Assembly (NCBI RefSeq): GCF_035917575.1
Contig: NZ_CP109090.1
Coordinates: forward strand, 3,162,001-3,226,000
DNA length: 64,000 bases
Direction: 5' to 3'
Origin: Streptomyces sp. NBC_01788
Lineage (GTDB): Bacteria > Actinomycetota > Actinomycetes > Streptomycetales > Streptomycetaceae
In this document: positions 44,453 to 54,281 of the stretch, piece after piece
How positions within the stretch are numbered: position 1 is the stretch's first letter
Layout: each line of letters begins with the position of its first letter
Made by a program: the position numbers and the translations under genes
The notes under the pieces: generated by a model
The model's database searches: none
What the model saw: the letters and a program-made list of their open reading frames with translations, nothing else
What the model was told of the DNA's origin: nothing

Positions 44453-45076
44453 TCAGAGGGCCTTGAGCGCCTCGGCCGTGCCGTGGGCGAGGGCGTTCAG
44501 GTAGCCCTTGGGGAGCTTCGGCGTGCGGATGACGACCGCGCGCCAGTACAGCGGGCCCGAGATCAGGTCGAGGGCCAGGTCCCGGTCCAGATCGGGGCCG
44601 ATCTCGCCACGGCGCTCGGCCGCCGCCAGGATGCTGCTGGCCACGCTCTCCTGACCGTCGCGCAGGGCCTTCTGCATGGCCTCGGCGATGTCCGGATTGC
44701 GGGCCGCCTCCGCCTGGAGGTCGGGGATGATCTGCGAGGCGATGGGGTGGCGCAGGGCCCGGGAGGTCACCTCGTACAGCAGCCGCAGATCGCTCTCCAG
44801 GGAGCCGGTGTCCGGCGCGGGCAGGCCCTGCACGGCGAGCGCCGAGACGATGTCCAGCACCAGATGCAGCTTGGAACGCCACCGGCGGTAGACGGCCGTC
44901 TTGCCGACGCCCGCGCGCCGCGCGATCCCCTCGATGGACGTCCGCGCGTAGCCGACGGACGCCAGTTCCTCGAAGACCGCCGCACGGATCGCCTCCGTCA
45001 CATCCTCGCGGAGCACGGCCGCTCCGGCGGGGACCCGGCGGGGGCGCGTCTGGGGCTCGTCGGCGTTCGTCGTCAT
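44453..45076 (-). CDS. TetR-family transcriptional regulator
   Basis: This is a 207-residue protein from ATG 45076. The N-terminal TetR helix-turn-helix is clear: VTEAIRAAVFEELASVGYA then TSIEGIARRAGVGKTAVYRRW. The remaining helices form a ligand/dimer domain with a TetR_C-type ending (GPLYWRAVVIRTPKLP). It is divergent from the polysaccharide ABC exporter. Two similar 18-bp palindromes lie in the shared promoter region, so repression of the exporter and of itself is likely. The ligand is unknown. Confidence 0.9.
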   Translation of the reverse strand: MTTNADEPQTRPRRVPAGAAVLREDVTEAIRAAVFEELASVGYARTSIEGIARRAGVGKTAVYRRWRSKLHLVLDIVSALAVQGLPAPDTGSLESDLRLLYEVTSRALRHPIASQIIPDLQAEAARNPDIAEAMQKALRDGQESVASSILAAAERRGEIGPDLDRDLALDLISGPLYWRAVVIRTPKLPKGYLNALAHGTAEALKAL

Positions 45077-45100
45077 GGGGCCAAGCATAGGGCGTTACGA

Positions 45101-45166
45101 CGAAACGGTTGCGTTGCGGCGTGCCTTCGCCGTACGCTCACGTTGCGACGATACGGTCCCGTTCCG
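45101..45166. promoter_or_regulatory. Two candidate TetR operators
   Basis: CGAAACGGTTGCGTTGCG (45101-45118) and CGATACGGTCCCGTTCCG (45149-45166) are related imperfect palindromes whose starts are 48 bp apart. They lie between the divergent TetR gene and the ABC permease. Their shared pattern CGAxACGG..CGTTxCG marks them as one regulator's sites. Confidence 0.6.
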
Positions 45167-45258
45167 ACGTAAGAAAACGTAAAGAGAACCGTAAGGAAAC
45201 GATCGGCGACCCGGAGCCGGACCCCCGCACCACCTCCCCCCGAGCGAAAGCAGCGGAT

Positions 45259-46173
45259 GTGAGCCAGGCCCTCCACACACCGCCCCACACACCGACCGCG
45301 GCCGAGCACCCCCTCTCGGCGCTCGCCACTCGCCACGGCCTGTCGGTCAGCGGCGCCCGCCCCTCCCTGCCCGAGTACGTCCGCCGGCTCTGGGCGCGGC
45401 GCCACTTCATCAGCGCCTTCGCCACCGCCAAGCTCACCTCCCAGTACAGCCAGGCGAAGCTCGGCCAGATCTGGCAGGTCGCCACCCCGCTCCTGAACGC
45501 GGCGGTGTACTACTTCATCTTCGGCATCCTCATGGGCACCAGCCGCGGCGTCGCGGACTACATCCCGTTCCTGGTGACGGGCGTGTTCATCTGGACGTTC
45601 ACCCAGAACTCGATCATGGCGGGCACCCGGGCGATCTCCGGCAACCTCGGCCTGGTGCGGGCCCTGCACTTCCCGCGGGCCGCGCTGCCGGTCTCCTTCG
45701 CGCTTCAGCAGCTCCAGCAACTGCTGTTCTCGATGGTCGCCCTGGTGGTGATCCTGTTCTGCTTCGGCATGACGCCCTCCATGTCGTGGGCGCTGGTCGT
45801 CCCGGTGCTGCTGCTCCAGTTCGTGTTCAACGCCGGCGTCTCCATGATCATGGCCCGGATGGGCGCCAGGACCCCGGACATCGCCCAGCTGATGCCGTTC
45901 CTCCTGCGCACCTGGATGTACATCTCCGGCGTGATGTGGAGCATCGACAAGACGCTGGACCGCACCCACATGCCGCACGTGCTGAAGGTGCTGCTGCAGT
46001 CCAATCCGGCCGCCGTCTACATCGACCTGATGCGCTTCGCGCTGATCGACAGCTTCAAGGCCCACCAGCTCCCCCACCATGTGTGGGCCTTCGCAGTGGG
46101 CTGGGCCCTGCTCGCCGGGGTCGGCGGCTTCATCTACTTCTGGAAGGCTGAGGAGACGTACGGCCGTGGCTGA
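45259..46173 (+). CDS. Polysaccharide/teichoic-acid-type ABC exporter permease
   Basis: This is a 304-residue protein. I chose GTG 45259 (VSQALHTPPHTP) because the in-frame extension back to 45109 crosses the TetR operators. The ABC-2 permease domain follows a cytoplasmic N-terminus: an amphipathic start (FISAFATAKLTSQYSQAKLGQIWQ kept in two parts, split at TSQ) and six helices (LLNAAVYYFIFGILMG, FLVTGVFIWTFTQ, LLFSMVALVVILFCFGM, LVVPVLLLQFVFNAGV, VWAFAVGWALLAGVGGF). This is the Wzm/TagG pattern. With the ATPase it would move the finished lipid-linked glycopolymer across the membrane. Confidence 0.9.
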   Translation: MSQALHTPPHTPTAAEHPLSALATRHGLSVSGARPSLPEYVRRLWARRHFISAFATAKLTSQYSQAKLGQIWQVATPLLNAAVYYFIFGILMGTSRGVADYIPFLVTGVFIWTFTQNSIMAGTRAISGNLGLVRALHFPRAALPVSFALQQLQQLLFSMVALVVILFCFGMTPSMSWALVVPVLLLQFVFNAGVSMIMARMGARTPDIAQLMPFLLRTWMYISGVMWSIDKTLDRTHMPHVLKVLLQSNPAAVYIDLMRFALIDSFKAHQLPHHVWAFAVGWALLAGVGGFIYFWKAEETYGRG

Positions 46174-46975
46174 GCTGAACACCGACAAGGTCCCCACCGT
46201 CGTCGTCGACGGGGTCGACATCGTCTACCGGGTCAACGGAACCGGCTCCGGCCGGGGCTCCGCGACCGCCGCCCTCAACCGGATCCTGCGCCGCGAGAAG
46301 GCGGAGAAGGCGGCCGGCGTACGCCGGGTGCACGCGGTCAAGAAGGTCTCGTTCGTCGCCTACAAGGGCGAGGCCATCGGCCTGATCGGCACCAACGGCT
46401 CCGGCAAGTCCACGCTGCTCAAGGCGGTCGCCGGACTGCTGCCCGTGGAGAACGGCAGGATCTACACCAACGGCCAGCCCTCGCTGCTCGGCGTGAACGC
46501 GGCCCTCATGAACGACCTGACCGGCGAGCGCAACGTCCTCCTCGGCGGACTGGCCATGGGCATGTCCCGCGAGGAGATCAGGGAGCGCTACCAGGACATC
46601 GTCGACTTCTCCGGCATCAACGAGAAGGGCGACTTCATCACGCTCCCGATGCGCACCTACTCCTCCGGCATGGCCGCCCGGCTGCGCTTCTCCATCGCCG
46701 CCGCCAAGGACCACGACGTCCTGCTGATCGACGAGGCGCTGGCCACCGGTGACCGCTCCTTCCAGCGACGCTCGGAGGAGCGGATCCGCGAGCTGCGCGC
46801 CGAGGCCGGCACGGTGTTCCTGGTCAGCCACAGCAACTCCTCGATCCGCGACACCTGCGAGCGCGTCCTGTGGCTGGAACGCGGCGAACTGCGCATGGAC
46901 GGCCCCACCGAGGAGGTCCTCGGGGCCTACGAGGCCTTCACGGGCGGCTCCGACAAGAAGAAGGCCAAGCGGTAG
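46166..46975 (+). CDS. Polysaccharide/teichoic-acid-type ABC exporter ATPase
   Basis: The protein has 269 residues from GTG 46166, overlapping the permease stop by eight bases. Motifs are Walker A GTNGSGKST, signature YSSGMAARLRFS, Walker B VLLIDEALATGD and H-loop VFLVSHSNSSI. The YSSGM signature and the LLGVNAALMNDLTGERN region are typical of TagH/Wzt exporters. There is no C-terminal carbohydrate-binding domain; the protein ends in a short Lys-rich tail. It energises export of the surface polymer. Confidence 0.94.
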   Translation: MAELNTDKVPTVVVDGVDIVYRVNGTGSGRGSATAALNRILRREKAEKAAGVRRVHAVKKVSFVAYKGEAIGLIGTNGSGKSTLLKAVAGLLPVENGRIYTNGQPSLLGVNAALMNDLTGERNVLLGGLAMGMSREEIRERYQDIVDFSGINEKGDFITLPMRTYSSGMAARLRFSIAAAKDHDVLLIDEALATGDRSFQRRSEERIRELRAEAGTVFLVSHSNSSIRDTCERVLWLERGELRMDGPTEEVLGAYEAFTGGSDKKKAKR

Positions 46976-47003
46976 CCCGTGCCCCACGCCCGCGGCGGGC
47001 CGG

Positions 47004-48518
47004 TCAGGGCGTCACCGCGTACAGGATCTGCCCGTCCGGACCGCGGGTCACCACGCGCAGTTCCGGATCGCGGCGGGGCGTGCTCCGGTCCACGACCCAG
47101 CGCACGTCATAGGTGCGCAGGATGTCCCGGCGTACGTCCTCCGGCGTGCGGCGCGTGTAGTAGCGCCGCACCGCCCACTCCCGCCGCGACTCGTCCGGCA
47201 GGAAGAAGTCCGGGTAGCCGGGGGCGACGGTGTAGGGGCCGTAGGCCGGGATCAGCCGGGAGGGCAGGTCCCGGGCCATGACCACGTCCCCGTACTTCAC
47301 GTACGGAGTGATCCAGTAGTACCCGTTCCACGTCCGGGTGTAGCCGGCCGCGAGCACGCCAGGCAGCGCCTCGCGCCCGACCGCGTACCCGAGCACGCCC
47401 GCCTGGGCCCACGCGCCCAGGGCCAGCGCGCCGCCCAGCACCCACGCCCAGCGGATCCGCACGGTCCGCGGGCCGCTGTGCACCACCTCCAGCGCGGCGG
47501 CGAGCTGCGCCGGGACGAGGGCGGCGGGCAGGGTCCGGCCCCAGGCGTAGTGGCCGGTGACGAAGCCCGCGGCGCACATCAGCGCGCCCAGCAGGAAAAA
47601 GATCACCAGCGGGTCGCGCCGGTCGCGCCGCCACCGCGGGACCAGCGCGGCCACTCCGAGCAGCGCCAGCCAGTAGCGGCCGAGGAACTCCTCGTAGAGA
47701 GCCCGGTGCACCTCCTCCAGATCGTCTCCGGCCGAGAACAGGGCGAAGAAGTCGTAGTACGGCCACAGCCACAGCACCAGCAGCCCCAGGGCCGCCCCGG
47801 CGCCGAGCCGCGGCCACAGGGCCCGCGGGGGGCGGGCCGCGAGCACCGCGGCGAGACCGCCGAGCGTGGCGACGACACCGGTGAACTGATGGCACAGCAG
47901 GATCAGCGCCCACAGCGCCCCGAGCCCCAGCCACACCTCCCACCCGGCCGCCGTGCGCAGCGCCCGCGTGAGCCAGGCCCAGTGATGGAAGGCGAGGCCG
48001 AGGGCGAACACGCTCGGGTACGACACCGTCAGCGCGAGGGAGTTGAGGGAGAGGAAGCCGCTCCAGTTGATGAGCTCCGTACCCCACAGGAGCACCAGGC
48101 TCAGGGCTGCCAGGGCGGGCGCGGCCCGGTGCGCGCTCAGCGTCCTGACGTACCGCCAGACGCCCGTCGCGAGCAGCGTGAGCCCGGCGAGCGCGGCGAG
48201 CCGCAGCACCACGAACACCGACAGCCCGCCGGCCCGGGCGACACAGCCGAGCAGCACCATCCACGGCGAGTAGTACGGGCTCGGGGTGTCGGCGTCGACG
48301 AGCGGATTGCCGGGGTGGAACAGGCTGTGGCGCAGCCGTTGGATGGTCGCCGCGTGCATGCCCAGGTCGCCGGCCCAGGGCAGCCGGACGACCATCAGGA
48401 GCAGCAGGGCGACGAGGAAGGCGGCGGCCACGCGGGGCGCGTAGGCCCCTGCCGGGGCGGTGGACGGCCGGGCGACGGCCGCATCCGCTGACGGTGCCTC
48501 AGGCGGCGCGGTGCGCAT
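47004..48518 (-). CDS. Multi-pass membrane protein, GT-C-like, function uncertain
   Basis: This is a 504-residue protein with about ten to twelve helices (VAAAFLVALLLLMVVRLPW, FVVLRLAALAGLTLLATGV, GAGAALGLLVLWLWPYYDFF, PLVIFFLLGALMCAAGFV). A C-terminal extracytoplasmic domain of about 120 residues follows (YYWITPYVKYGDVVMARDLP, YAVTP end). The first loop carries GDLGMHAATIQRLRHSLF, with acidic and His residues placed as in GT-C transferases. It is convergent with the exporter ATPase, 28 bp apart, at the end of the glycopolymer cluster. An associated role is plausible but not shown. Confidence 0.72.
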   Translation of the reverse strand: MRTAPPEAPSADAAVARPSTAPAGAYAPRVAAAFLVALLLLMVVRLPWAGDLGMHAATIQRLRHSLFHPGNPLVDADTPSPYYSPWMVLLGCVARAGGLSVFVVLRLAALAGLTLLATGVWRYVRTLSAHRAAPALAALSLVLLWGTELINWSGFLSLNSLALTVSYPSVFALGLAFHHWAWLTRALRTAAGWEVWLGLGALWALILLCHQFTGVVATLGGLAAVLAARPPRALWPRLGAGAALGLLVLWLWPYYDFFALFSAGDDLEEVHRALYEEFLGRYWLALLGVAALVPRWRRDRRDPLVIFFLLGALMCAAGFVTGHYAWGRTLPAALVPAQLAAALEVVHSGPRTVRIRWAWVLGGALALGAWAQAGVLGYAVGREALPGVLAAGYTRTWNGYYWITPYVKYGDVVMARDLPSRLIPAYGPYTVAPGYPDFFLPDESRREWAVRRYYTRRTPEDVRRDILRTYDVRWVVDRSTPRRDPELRVVTRGPDGQILYAVTP

Positions 48519-48661
48519 GACGCAGGAGCCGGGTGCGACTGCCGAGGGAGTTCACGCGGCAACTTTATACGAATGATCCCGTTTAGCCGGAAAGGGTAAA
48601 TTCGGCGTGCGGCGTTTCCTGGACGGCAGGAAGACGGCGTGGGCGGGAGCGTGGACGGCAT

Positions 48662-48698
48662 GAGGGCGCCCCGGACCTTTCCGGTCCGGGGCGCCCTC
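48662..48698 (-). terminator. Terminator after the glutamate dehydrogenase gene
   Basis: A perfect 16-bp stem (48662-48677 with 48683-48698) and a 5-base loop lie 25 bp past the stop codon. Confidence 0.83.
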
Positions 48699-48722
48699 GG
48701 GTACGGGTCGGCCTCCCGCGTG

Positions 48723-51700
48723 TTACGAGTGCGTGCGCAGCAGCGTGCGCATCGTCCGCATCGCCACCGACAGGTTGGCCAGGTCGAACGCGTCCGAGCC
48801 GCGGATCTCCTCGAGGGTGGAACGCGCCCGGGACAGGAGCGCCCCGTTCTTCTGCTCCCACACCTTGAAGCGCTGCTCCGGCGTGGCGGTGCCGTTGCCC
48901 GCGGCCAGCACGTCCGCGGTCAGTGCCGCGTGCGCCGCGTACAGGTCCTCACGGATCGCCGCACGGGCCATGGACTGCCACCGGTCGGCACGCGGCAGCT
49001 CGATGATGCGGTCCATCAGCTGGGTGATGTGCAGGCGGTCGGCGAGGTCGTAGTACACCTCGGCGACATCCATCGGGTCCTTGTCCATGCGGTCGGCCAC
49101 CGAGACGATGTCGAGCGCCGGGAAGGCGGAGGAGAACCCGGCCACGCGCGTGGCCAGCTCGTCCGGGACGCCGACGCCGGACAGCTCGTCGTAGACCTGC
49201 TGGTACCACTCCAGGTCCGCGCCCTTGAGCAGCTTGGGCAGCTCCGCCCACACCTGCCCGACCCGCTCGGAGAAGAACTCGACGGTCTCGGCGAGCTCCA
49301 GCGGCTGCGGCCGGTTGTTCAACAGCCAGCGCGTGCCGCGCTCGACCAGTCGGCGCGAGTGCAGGCGGATACGGGTCTGGACATCGGCCTCGACCTTGTT
49401 GTCCAGCGCCTCGACCGCGTCCCACACCGGAGCCGAGCGGAAGATCGTGCGGGCCACCGTCTGCGCCCTGACGATCTCCTCCAGCGACGCGCCGGTCTCC
49501 TCCCGCAGGCGGTGCAGATAGGTCGTACCGCCCGTGTTGACCGTGTCGTTGACCAGGACGGTCGTCGTGATCTCACGGCGCAGCGGGTGGTTGTCGATCC
49601 GCTCGGCGAACTGCTCGCGCAGCGGGGCCGGGAAGTAGGCGTGCAGCAGGCCGCGCAGGTACGGGTCGTCCGGCAGCGAGGTGTGCAGCAGCTCCTCGGC
49701 GACCGTGATCTTCGTGTACGCCAGCAGGACGGCCGTCTCCGGACCGGTCAGGCCGCTCCCCGCGGCCAGCCGCTCACGGATCTGCCGGTCGGTGGGCAGG
49801 AACTCCAGCGCCCGGTCCAGGTGGCCCTCGCGCACCAGGTGCTTCATGAAGCGCTGCTGGGCGTTGAGCATGTCCTTGGACTGGGCGAGCGCGTTGGCGA
49901 TCGCCGTGTTCTGCGCGTAGTTGGTGCGCAGCACCAGGGCGCCGACCTCGTCGGTCATCTCGGCGAGCAGCTTGTTGCGCTGCTTGACCGTCATGTCGCC
50001 TTCCGCGACCAGGCCGTTCAGCAGGACCTTGATGTTCACCTCGTGGTCGGAGGTGTCCACACCGGCGCTGTTGTCGATGGCGTCGGTGTTGATCCGGGCG
50101 CCCTGCATCGCGCACTCGATCCGGCCGAGCTGGGTGAAGCCCAGGTTGCCGCCCTCGCCGACGACCTGGACCCGCAGGTCGCGGCCGTCGACGCGGATGG
50201 CGTCGTTGGCCTTGTCACCGACGTCGGCGTGGGACTCGGTGGACGCCTTGACGTACGTGCCGATGCCGCCGTTCCACAGCAGGTCCACCGGGGCCTTGAG
50301 GATCGCCCGCATCAGGTCGGCCGGGGTCAGCTTGGTGACACCGGCCTCGATGCCGAGGGCCTCGCGGATGTGCGCGTTGACCGGGATCGACTTGGCCGTA
50401 CGCGGGAACACCCCGCCGCCGGCCGAGATCAGCTCGGCGTTGTAGTCCTCCCACGAGGAGCGCGGCAGCTCGAACAGGCGGCGGCGCTCGGCGTAGGAGA
50501 CGGCCGCGTCCGGCTCGGGGTCGATGAAGATGTGCCGGTGGTCGAAGGCGGCGACCAGGCGGATGTGCTCGCTCAGCAGCATGCCGTTGCCGAACACGTC
50601 ACCGGACATGTCGCCGATGCCGACGACCGTGAAGTCCTGGGACTGGGTGTCCACGCCCAGCTCACGGAAGTGCCGCTTGACCGACTCCCAGGCGCCGCGG
50701 GCGGTGATGCCCATGCCCTTGTGGTCGTAGCCCGCCGAGCCGCCGGAGGCGAAGGCGTCGCCGAGCCAGAAGTCGTACGACTGGGCGACCTCGTTGGCGA
50801 TGTCCGAGAACCGTGCCGTGCCCTTGTCGGCGGCGACCACCAGGTAGGTGTCGTCACCGTCGTGCCGCACGACGTCCTGCGGGGGCACGACCTCGCCGGC
50901 GACCATGTTGTCGGTGATGTCGAGCAGCGCCGAGATGAAGGTCTTGTAGCTGGCGATGCCCTCCGCCATCCACGCGTCCCGGTCCACGCTGGGGTCGGGC
51001 AGCTGCTTGGCGACGAACCCGCCCTTGGCGCCGACCGGCACGATGACGGTGTTCTTCACCATCTGCGCCTTGACCAGGCCGAGGATCTCGGTACGGAAGT
51101 CCTCGCGCCGGTCGGACCAGCGCAGGCCACCGCGGGCGACCTTGCCGAAGCGCAGGTGCACGCCCTCCACCCGCGGCGAGTACACCCAGATCTCGTACGC
51201 CGGGCGCGGCGCCGGCAGGTCCGGGATGGCCCGCGGGTCGAACTTCATGGCCACGTACTCGTGCGGCCCGCCGCCCTGCGCCTCCTGGAAGAAGCTGGTG
51301 CGCAGGGTCGCCTTGATGACGGTGAGGAAGGACCGCAGGATCCGGTCCTCGTCGAGGGACGCCACCTGGTCGAGGGCCGCGTCGACCTCTTCCAGCAGCG
51401 CGTCCACGAGTTCGTGCCCGGCGCGCTGGCGCTCCGGCGACATCCGCGCCTCGAACAGGGAGACCAGCAGCCGGGTGGTGTGGACGTTGTTGCGGAGGGT
51501 GTCCTCCATGTAGTCCTGGCTGAAGGTCGAGCCCGCCTGGCGGAGGTACTTGGCGTAGGCGCGCAGCACCATCGCCTGACGCCAGGTCAGCCCGGCGCCC
51601 AGCACCAGGGCGTTGAACCCGTCGACCTCCGCCTTGCCCGTCCAGGCGGCGGCGAAGGCGTCCTGGAAGCGCTCGCGGGCGTCGTCGCCGAGGTGGTCGC

Positions 51701-53657
51701 CGATACCGGCGGACTCCTTCGGCATCCGCAGACCGAAGTCGTACACCCACGCCGTCGTACGGTCCGCGCAGCGCAGTTCGTACGGCCGCTCGTCGGTGAC
51801 CTCGACGCCGAGCCGGCTGAGCACCGGCAGCACGGCGGACAGGGAGACCGAGCCGCCCTTCTGGTAGATCTTGAACCGGCGCTCCTCGGGGGCGGCGCCC
51901 ACCGGCTCGTACAGGCTCAACGCGAAGCTCTTGTCCTCGCCCAGCTGCTCTAGGTTGCACAGGTCGGCGACCGCGGCGCGCGGGGTGTGGTCGGCCTTGT
52001 AGCCCTCGGTGAAGGCGCCCGAGTAGCGGCGCAGCAGCTCAGCGGCGCGCTCCTCGCCGATTTCGGCCGTCAGCGCCTCGGAGAAGGCGTCCGTCCAGGA
52101 GCGGGCGGCCTCGACCAGGCGGGCCTCGATGCGCTCCTTGTCGCCGTCGGACAGCTCCGGCAGCTCGGTGCCCTGCGGCACCCGGACGACGAAGTGCAGC
52201 CGGGAGAGCACCGACTCGGTGTTCCAGGCCGTGAAGTCGACGCTGGTGCCGCCCAGCTCCTCCTTCAGGATGTCGATGATCCGCAGGCGGACACCGGTGG
52301 TGTAGCGGTCACGCGGGAGGTACACGAGGGCCGAGTAGTAGCGGCCGTACTCGTCCTGGCGCAGGTACAGGCGCAGCCGGCGGCGCTCCTGGAGGTACAG
52401 CACGGAGGTGGCGATCGCCTGGAGCTCGGCGGCCGGGGTCTGGAAGAGCTCGTCGCGCGGGTAGGTCTCGAGGATCTGCAGCAGGTCGCGCCCGTCGTGG
52501 CTGTTGGGCGAGAAGCCGGCGAGCTCCAGGACCTCCTCGACCTTGCGGCGGATGACGGGGACCCGGCGCACGGACTCGGTGTAGGCGGCGGACGAGAACA
52601 GGCCGAGGAAGCGGCGCTCGCCGACGACCTCGCCCTTGTCGTTGAACTTCTTGACGCCCACGTAGTCCAGGTAGGACGGCCGGTGGACGGTGGCCCGGCT
52701 GTTGGCCTTGGTCAGCACCAGCAGCTTGTGCTCGCGCGCCTTGGCGCGGGCGTCGGCGGGCAGCCGCTCGAAGGACGGGCTGACCGGGTGGCTGTCGTCG
52801 CCGGCGTGCGGCGGGTCCGCGCGCAGTATGCCGAGACCGGTGCCGGGGACGGCGGCCAGGGAGTCGTCGTCGCGCAGCCGGTACTCGCGGTAGCCGAGGA
52901 AGGTGAAGTGGTCGTCGGACAGCCAGCGCAGCAGCTCGCGGGCCTCCTCGACCTCCTGCGTGCGCAGGTCGCCGGGGGCCGGCTCGCCGGGCAGGTCCTC
53001 GGCGAGGCTGGTCGCCGCCTGGCGCATCTTCTCCCAGTCCTCGACGGCCTCGCGGACGTCGGACAGCACGCGCAGCAGGTCGGCGGTGATCTGCTTGAGG
53101 TCGGCGCGGTCGGTCTCGCGGTCGGTCTCGACGTGGATCCAGGACTCGGTGTGCGCGTCGTGCGGCAGCTCCTCGCCGGGCGCCGCGGTGGGCAGCACCT
53201 CGATGAGCTTGCCGGCGACGTCACGGCGCACCACGAACTGCGGGTGGATCACCACGTGGATGCCACGGCCCTGGCGGGTCAGCTCGTTCGTCACGGAGTC
53301 CACGAGGAAGGGCATGTCGTCGGTGACGACCTCGACGACGGAGTGGCTGCACGTCCAGCCGTTCTCCTCGACGGTCGGGGTGTGGACCCGGACGTTGGCC
53401 GTGCCCTGCGGGCGGCTCTCGGCCAGACGGTAGTGGGAGTAGGCGGTGCCGAAGATGTCGACCGGGTCGCGGTCGGCGAGGTCCTCGGGGGCGGTGTGCA
53501 GGTAGAAGCGCTGGAGGAACGCGAGCACGGACTCCCGGTCCGGCATGCCCTCGCCCGTCGACCCGGTCGGGGCGTGTCCCCCGAGCGGACTGTTCTCAGC
53601 TACCCGGGCGGCCCTCTCGAGCAGCTCGGCCTTGGCTTCGTCCAGCTTGGTCTGCAT
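48723..53657 (-). CDS. gdh: Large NAD-dependent glutamate dehydrogenase
   Basis: This is a 1,644-residue protein of the Bac_GDH family, the length typical of the Streptomyces type enzyme. The N-terminal ACT-like regulatory part includes SVVEVVTDDMPFLVDSVTNE and EILRWL-type RELLRWLSDDHFTFLGYRE. The central catalytic region includes GLRWSDRREDFRTEILGL, VPVGAKGGFVAKQLPD and PQDVVRHDGDDTYLVVAADK. The Rossmann part follows (FTVVGIGDMSGDVFGNGML), then a long helical C-terminal domain. It oxidises glutamate to 2-oxoglutarate and ammonium with NAD, in the cytoplasm. It stands as a single-gene unit with its own terminator. Confidence 0.95.
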   Translation of the reverse strand: MQTKLDEAKAELLERAARVAENSPLGGHAPTGSTGEGMPDRESVLAFLQRFYLHTAPEDLADRDPVDIFGTAYSHYRLAESRPQGTANVRVHTPTVEENGWTCSHSVVEVVTDDMPFLVDSVTNELTRQGRGIHVVIHPQFVVRRDVAGKLIEVLPTAAPGEELPHDAHTESWIHVETDRETDRADLKQITADLLRVLSDVREAVEDWEKMRQAATSLAEDLPGEPAPGDLRTQEVEEARELLRWLSDDHFTFLGYREYRLRDDDSLAAVPGTGLGILRADPPHAGDDSHPVSPSFERLPADARAKAREHKLLVLTKANSRATVHRPSYLDYVGVKKFNDKGEVVGERRFLGLFSSAAYTESVRRVPVIRRKVEEVLELAGFSPNSHDGRDLLQILETYPRDELFQTPAAELQAIATSVLYLQERRRLRLYLRQDEYGRYYSALVYLPRDRYTTGVRLRIIDILKEELGGTSVDFTAWNTESVLSRLHFVVRVPQGTELPELSDGDKERIEARLVEAARSWTDAFSEALTAEIGEERAAELLRRYSGAFTEGYKADHTPRAAVADLCNLEQLGEDKSFALSLYEPVGAAPEERRFKIYQKGGSVSLSAVLPVLSRLGVEVTDERPYELRCADRTTAWVYDFGLRMPKESAGIGDHLGDDARERFQDAFAAAWTGKAEVDGFNALVLGAGLTWRQAMVLRAYAKYLRQAGSTFSQDYMEDTLRNNVHTTRLLVSLFEARMSPERQRAGHELVDALLEEVDAALDQVASLDEDRILRSFLTVIKATLRTSFFQEAQGGGPHEYVAMKFDPRAIPDLPAPRPAYEIWVYSPRVEGVHLRFGKVARGGLRWSDRREDFRTEILGLVKAQMVKNTVIVPVGAKGGFVAKQLPDPSVDRDAWMAEGIASYKTFISALLDITDNMVAGEVVPPQDVVRHDGDDTYLVVAADKGTARFSDIANEVAQSYDFWLGDAFASGGSAGYDHKGMGITARGAWESVKRHFRELGVDTQSQDFTVVGIGDMSGDVFGNGMLLSEHIRLVAAFDHRHIFIDPEPDAAVSYAERRRLFELPRSSWEDYNAELISAGGGVFPRTAKSIPVNAHIREALGIEAGVTKLTPADLMRAILKAPVDLLWNGGIGTYVKASTESHADVGDKANDAIRVDGRDLRVQVVGEGGNLGFTQLGRIECAMQGARINTDAIDNSAGVDTSDHEVNIKVLLNGLVAEGDMTVKQRNKLLAEMTDEVGALVLRTNYAQNTAIANALAQSKDMLNAQQRFMKHLVREGHLDRALEFLPTDRQIRERLAAGSGLTGPETAVLLAYTKITVAEELLHTSLPDDPYLRGLLHAYFPAPLREQFAERIDNHPLRREITTTVLVNDTVNTGGTTYLHRLREETGASLEEIVRAQTVARTIFRSAPVWDAVEALDNKVEADVQTRIRLHSRRLVERGTRWLLNNRPQPLELAETVEFFSERVGQVWAELPKLLKGADLEWYQQVYDELSGVGVPDELATRVAGFSSAFPALDIVSVADRMDKDPMDVAEVYYDLADRLHITQLMDRIIELPRADRWQSMARAAIREDLYAAHAALTADVLAAGNGTATPEQRFKVWEQKNGALLSRARSTLEEIRGSDAFDLANLSVAMRTMRTLLRTHS

Positions 53658-54281
53658 TGTCCTCTGGCTCCTGTCGCGCGCCGTTGCGTGACGTAGAAGG
53701 AAGTACGGTCTCTTCCTCTCCGGCGTGACGCCGCGGCCCGGGATGTCCGGTGTGCTTCGACGCTATGCCGGAAAGTGAGATGAGCGGGGGGATATCAGTC
53801 ATGTTCGACGCGTCCGACGGGTGTGACGCTGCTCTCCGCCGCGCCCGTACCCGTGGATGACGCGGCGTCCCGGGGGCCTCCATGGCCCCTTCCCGCCCGC
53901 GAGGACCAGCGACCGCCGCCCGGACACGGATACGGTCCGTGCTCACCGGGCGCACAGCGGAGGCGACGATGCCCCCGCGAACTATCGCGCTGATCACGCC
54001 ACAAGGCTATCGCTCCTCACGGGGGGCCCGTCATGAGCCGTATGTGTACAAAACCGGGGGTGGAAGTTTGACGTTCTGCACAGGGGTGGTGCCGGCGAAG
54101 GCGGCGTATGGCTCCACCGGACCCCGCCGTGCCCCGCCTTCCAGTTTCCCGCTGCGCGCTTCCCACTCCACGTTTCTCACCCCGTTGCTCCCCCGCGTCC
54201 TCTCCCGCGTCTTCCTGCGCCGGTCCGTCCGCGCTTCTCCCCCCGCTCCTCCCGTGCCTCTCGCCGCGTGCCGCGCGCCGC
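53658..54281. other. About 620 bp with no convincing gene
   Basis: It lies upstream of the glutamate dehydrogenase gene and downstream of the HAD gene, both on the minus strand. Open frames on both strands are Pro/Arg-rich without domains. It should contain the dehydrogenase promoter. On the plus strand TTGACG at about 54069 has no matching -10 that I trust. Confidence 0.5.
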
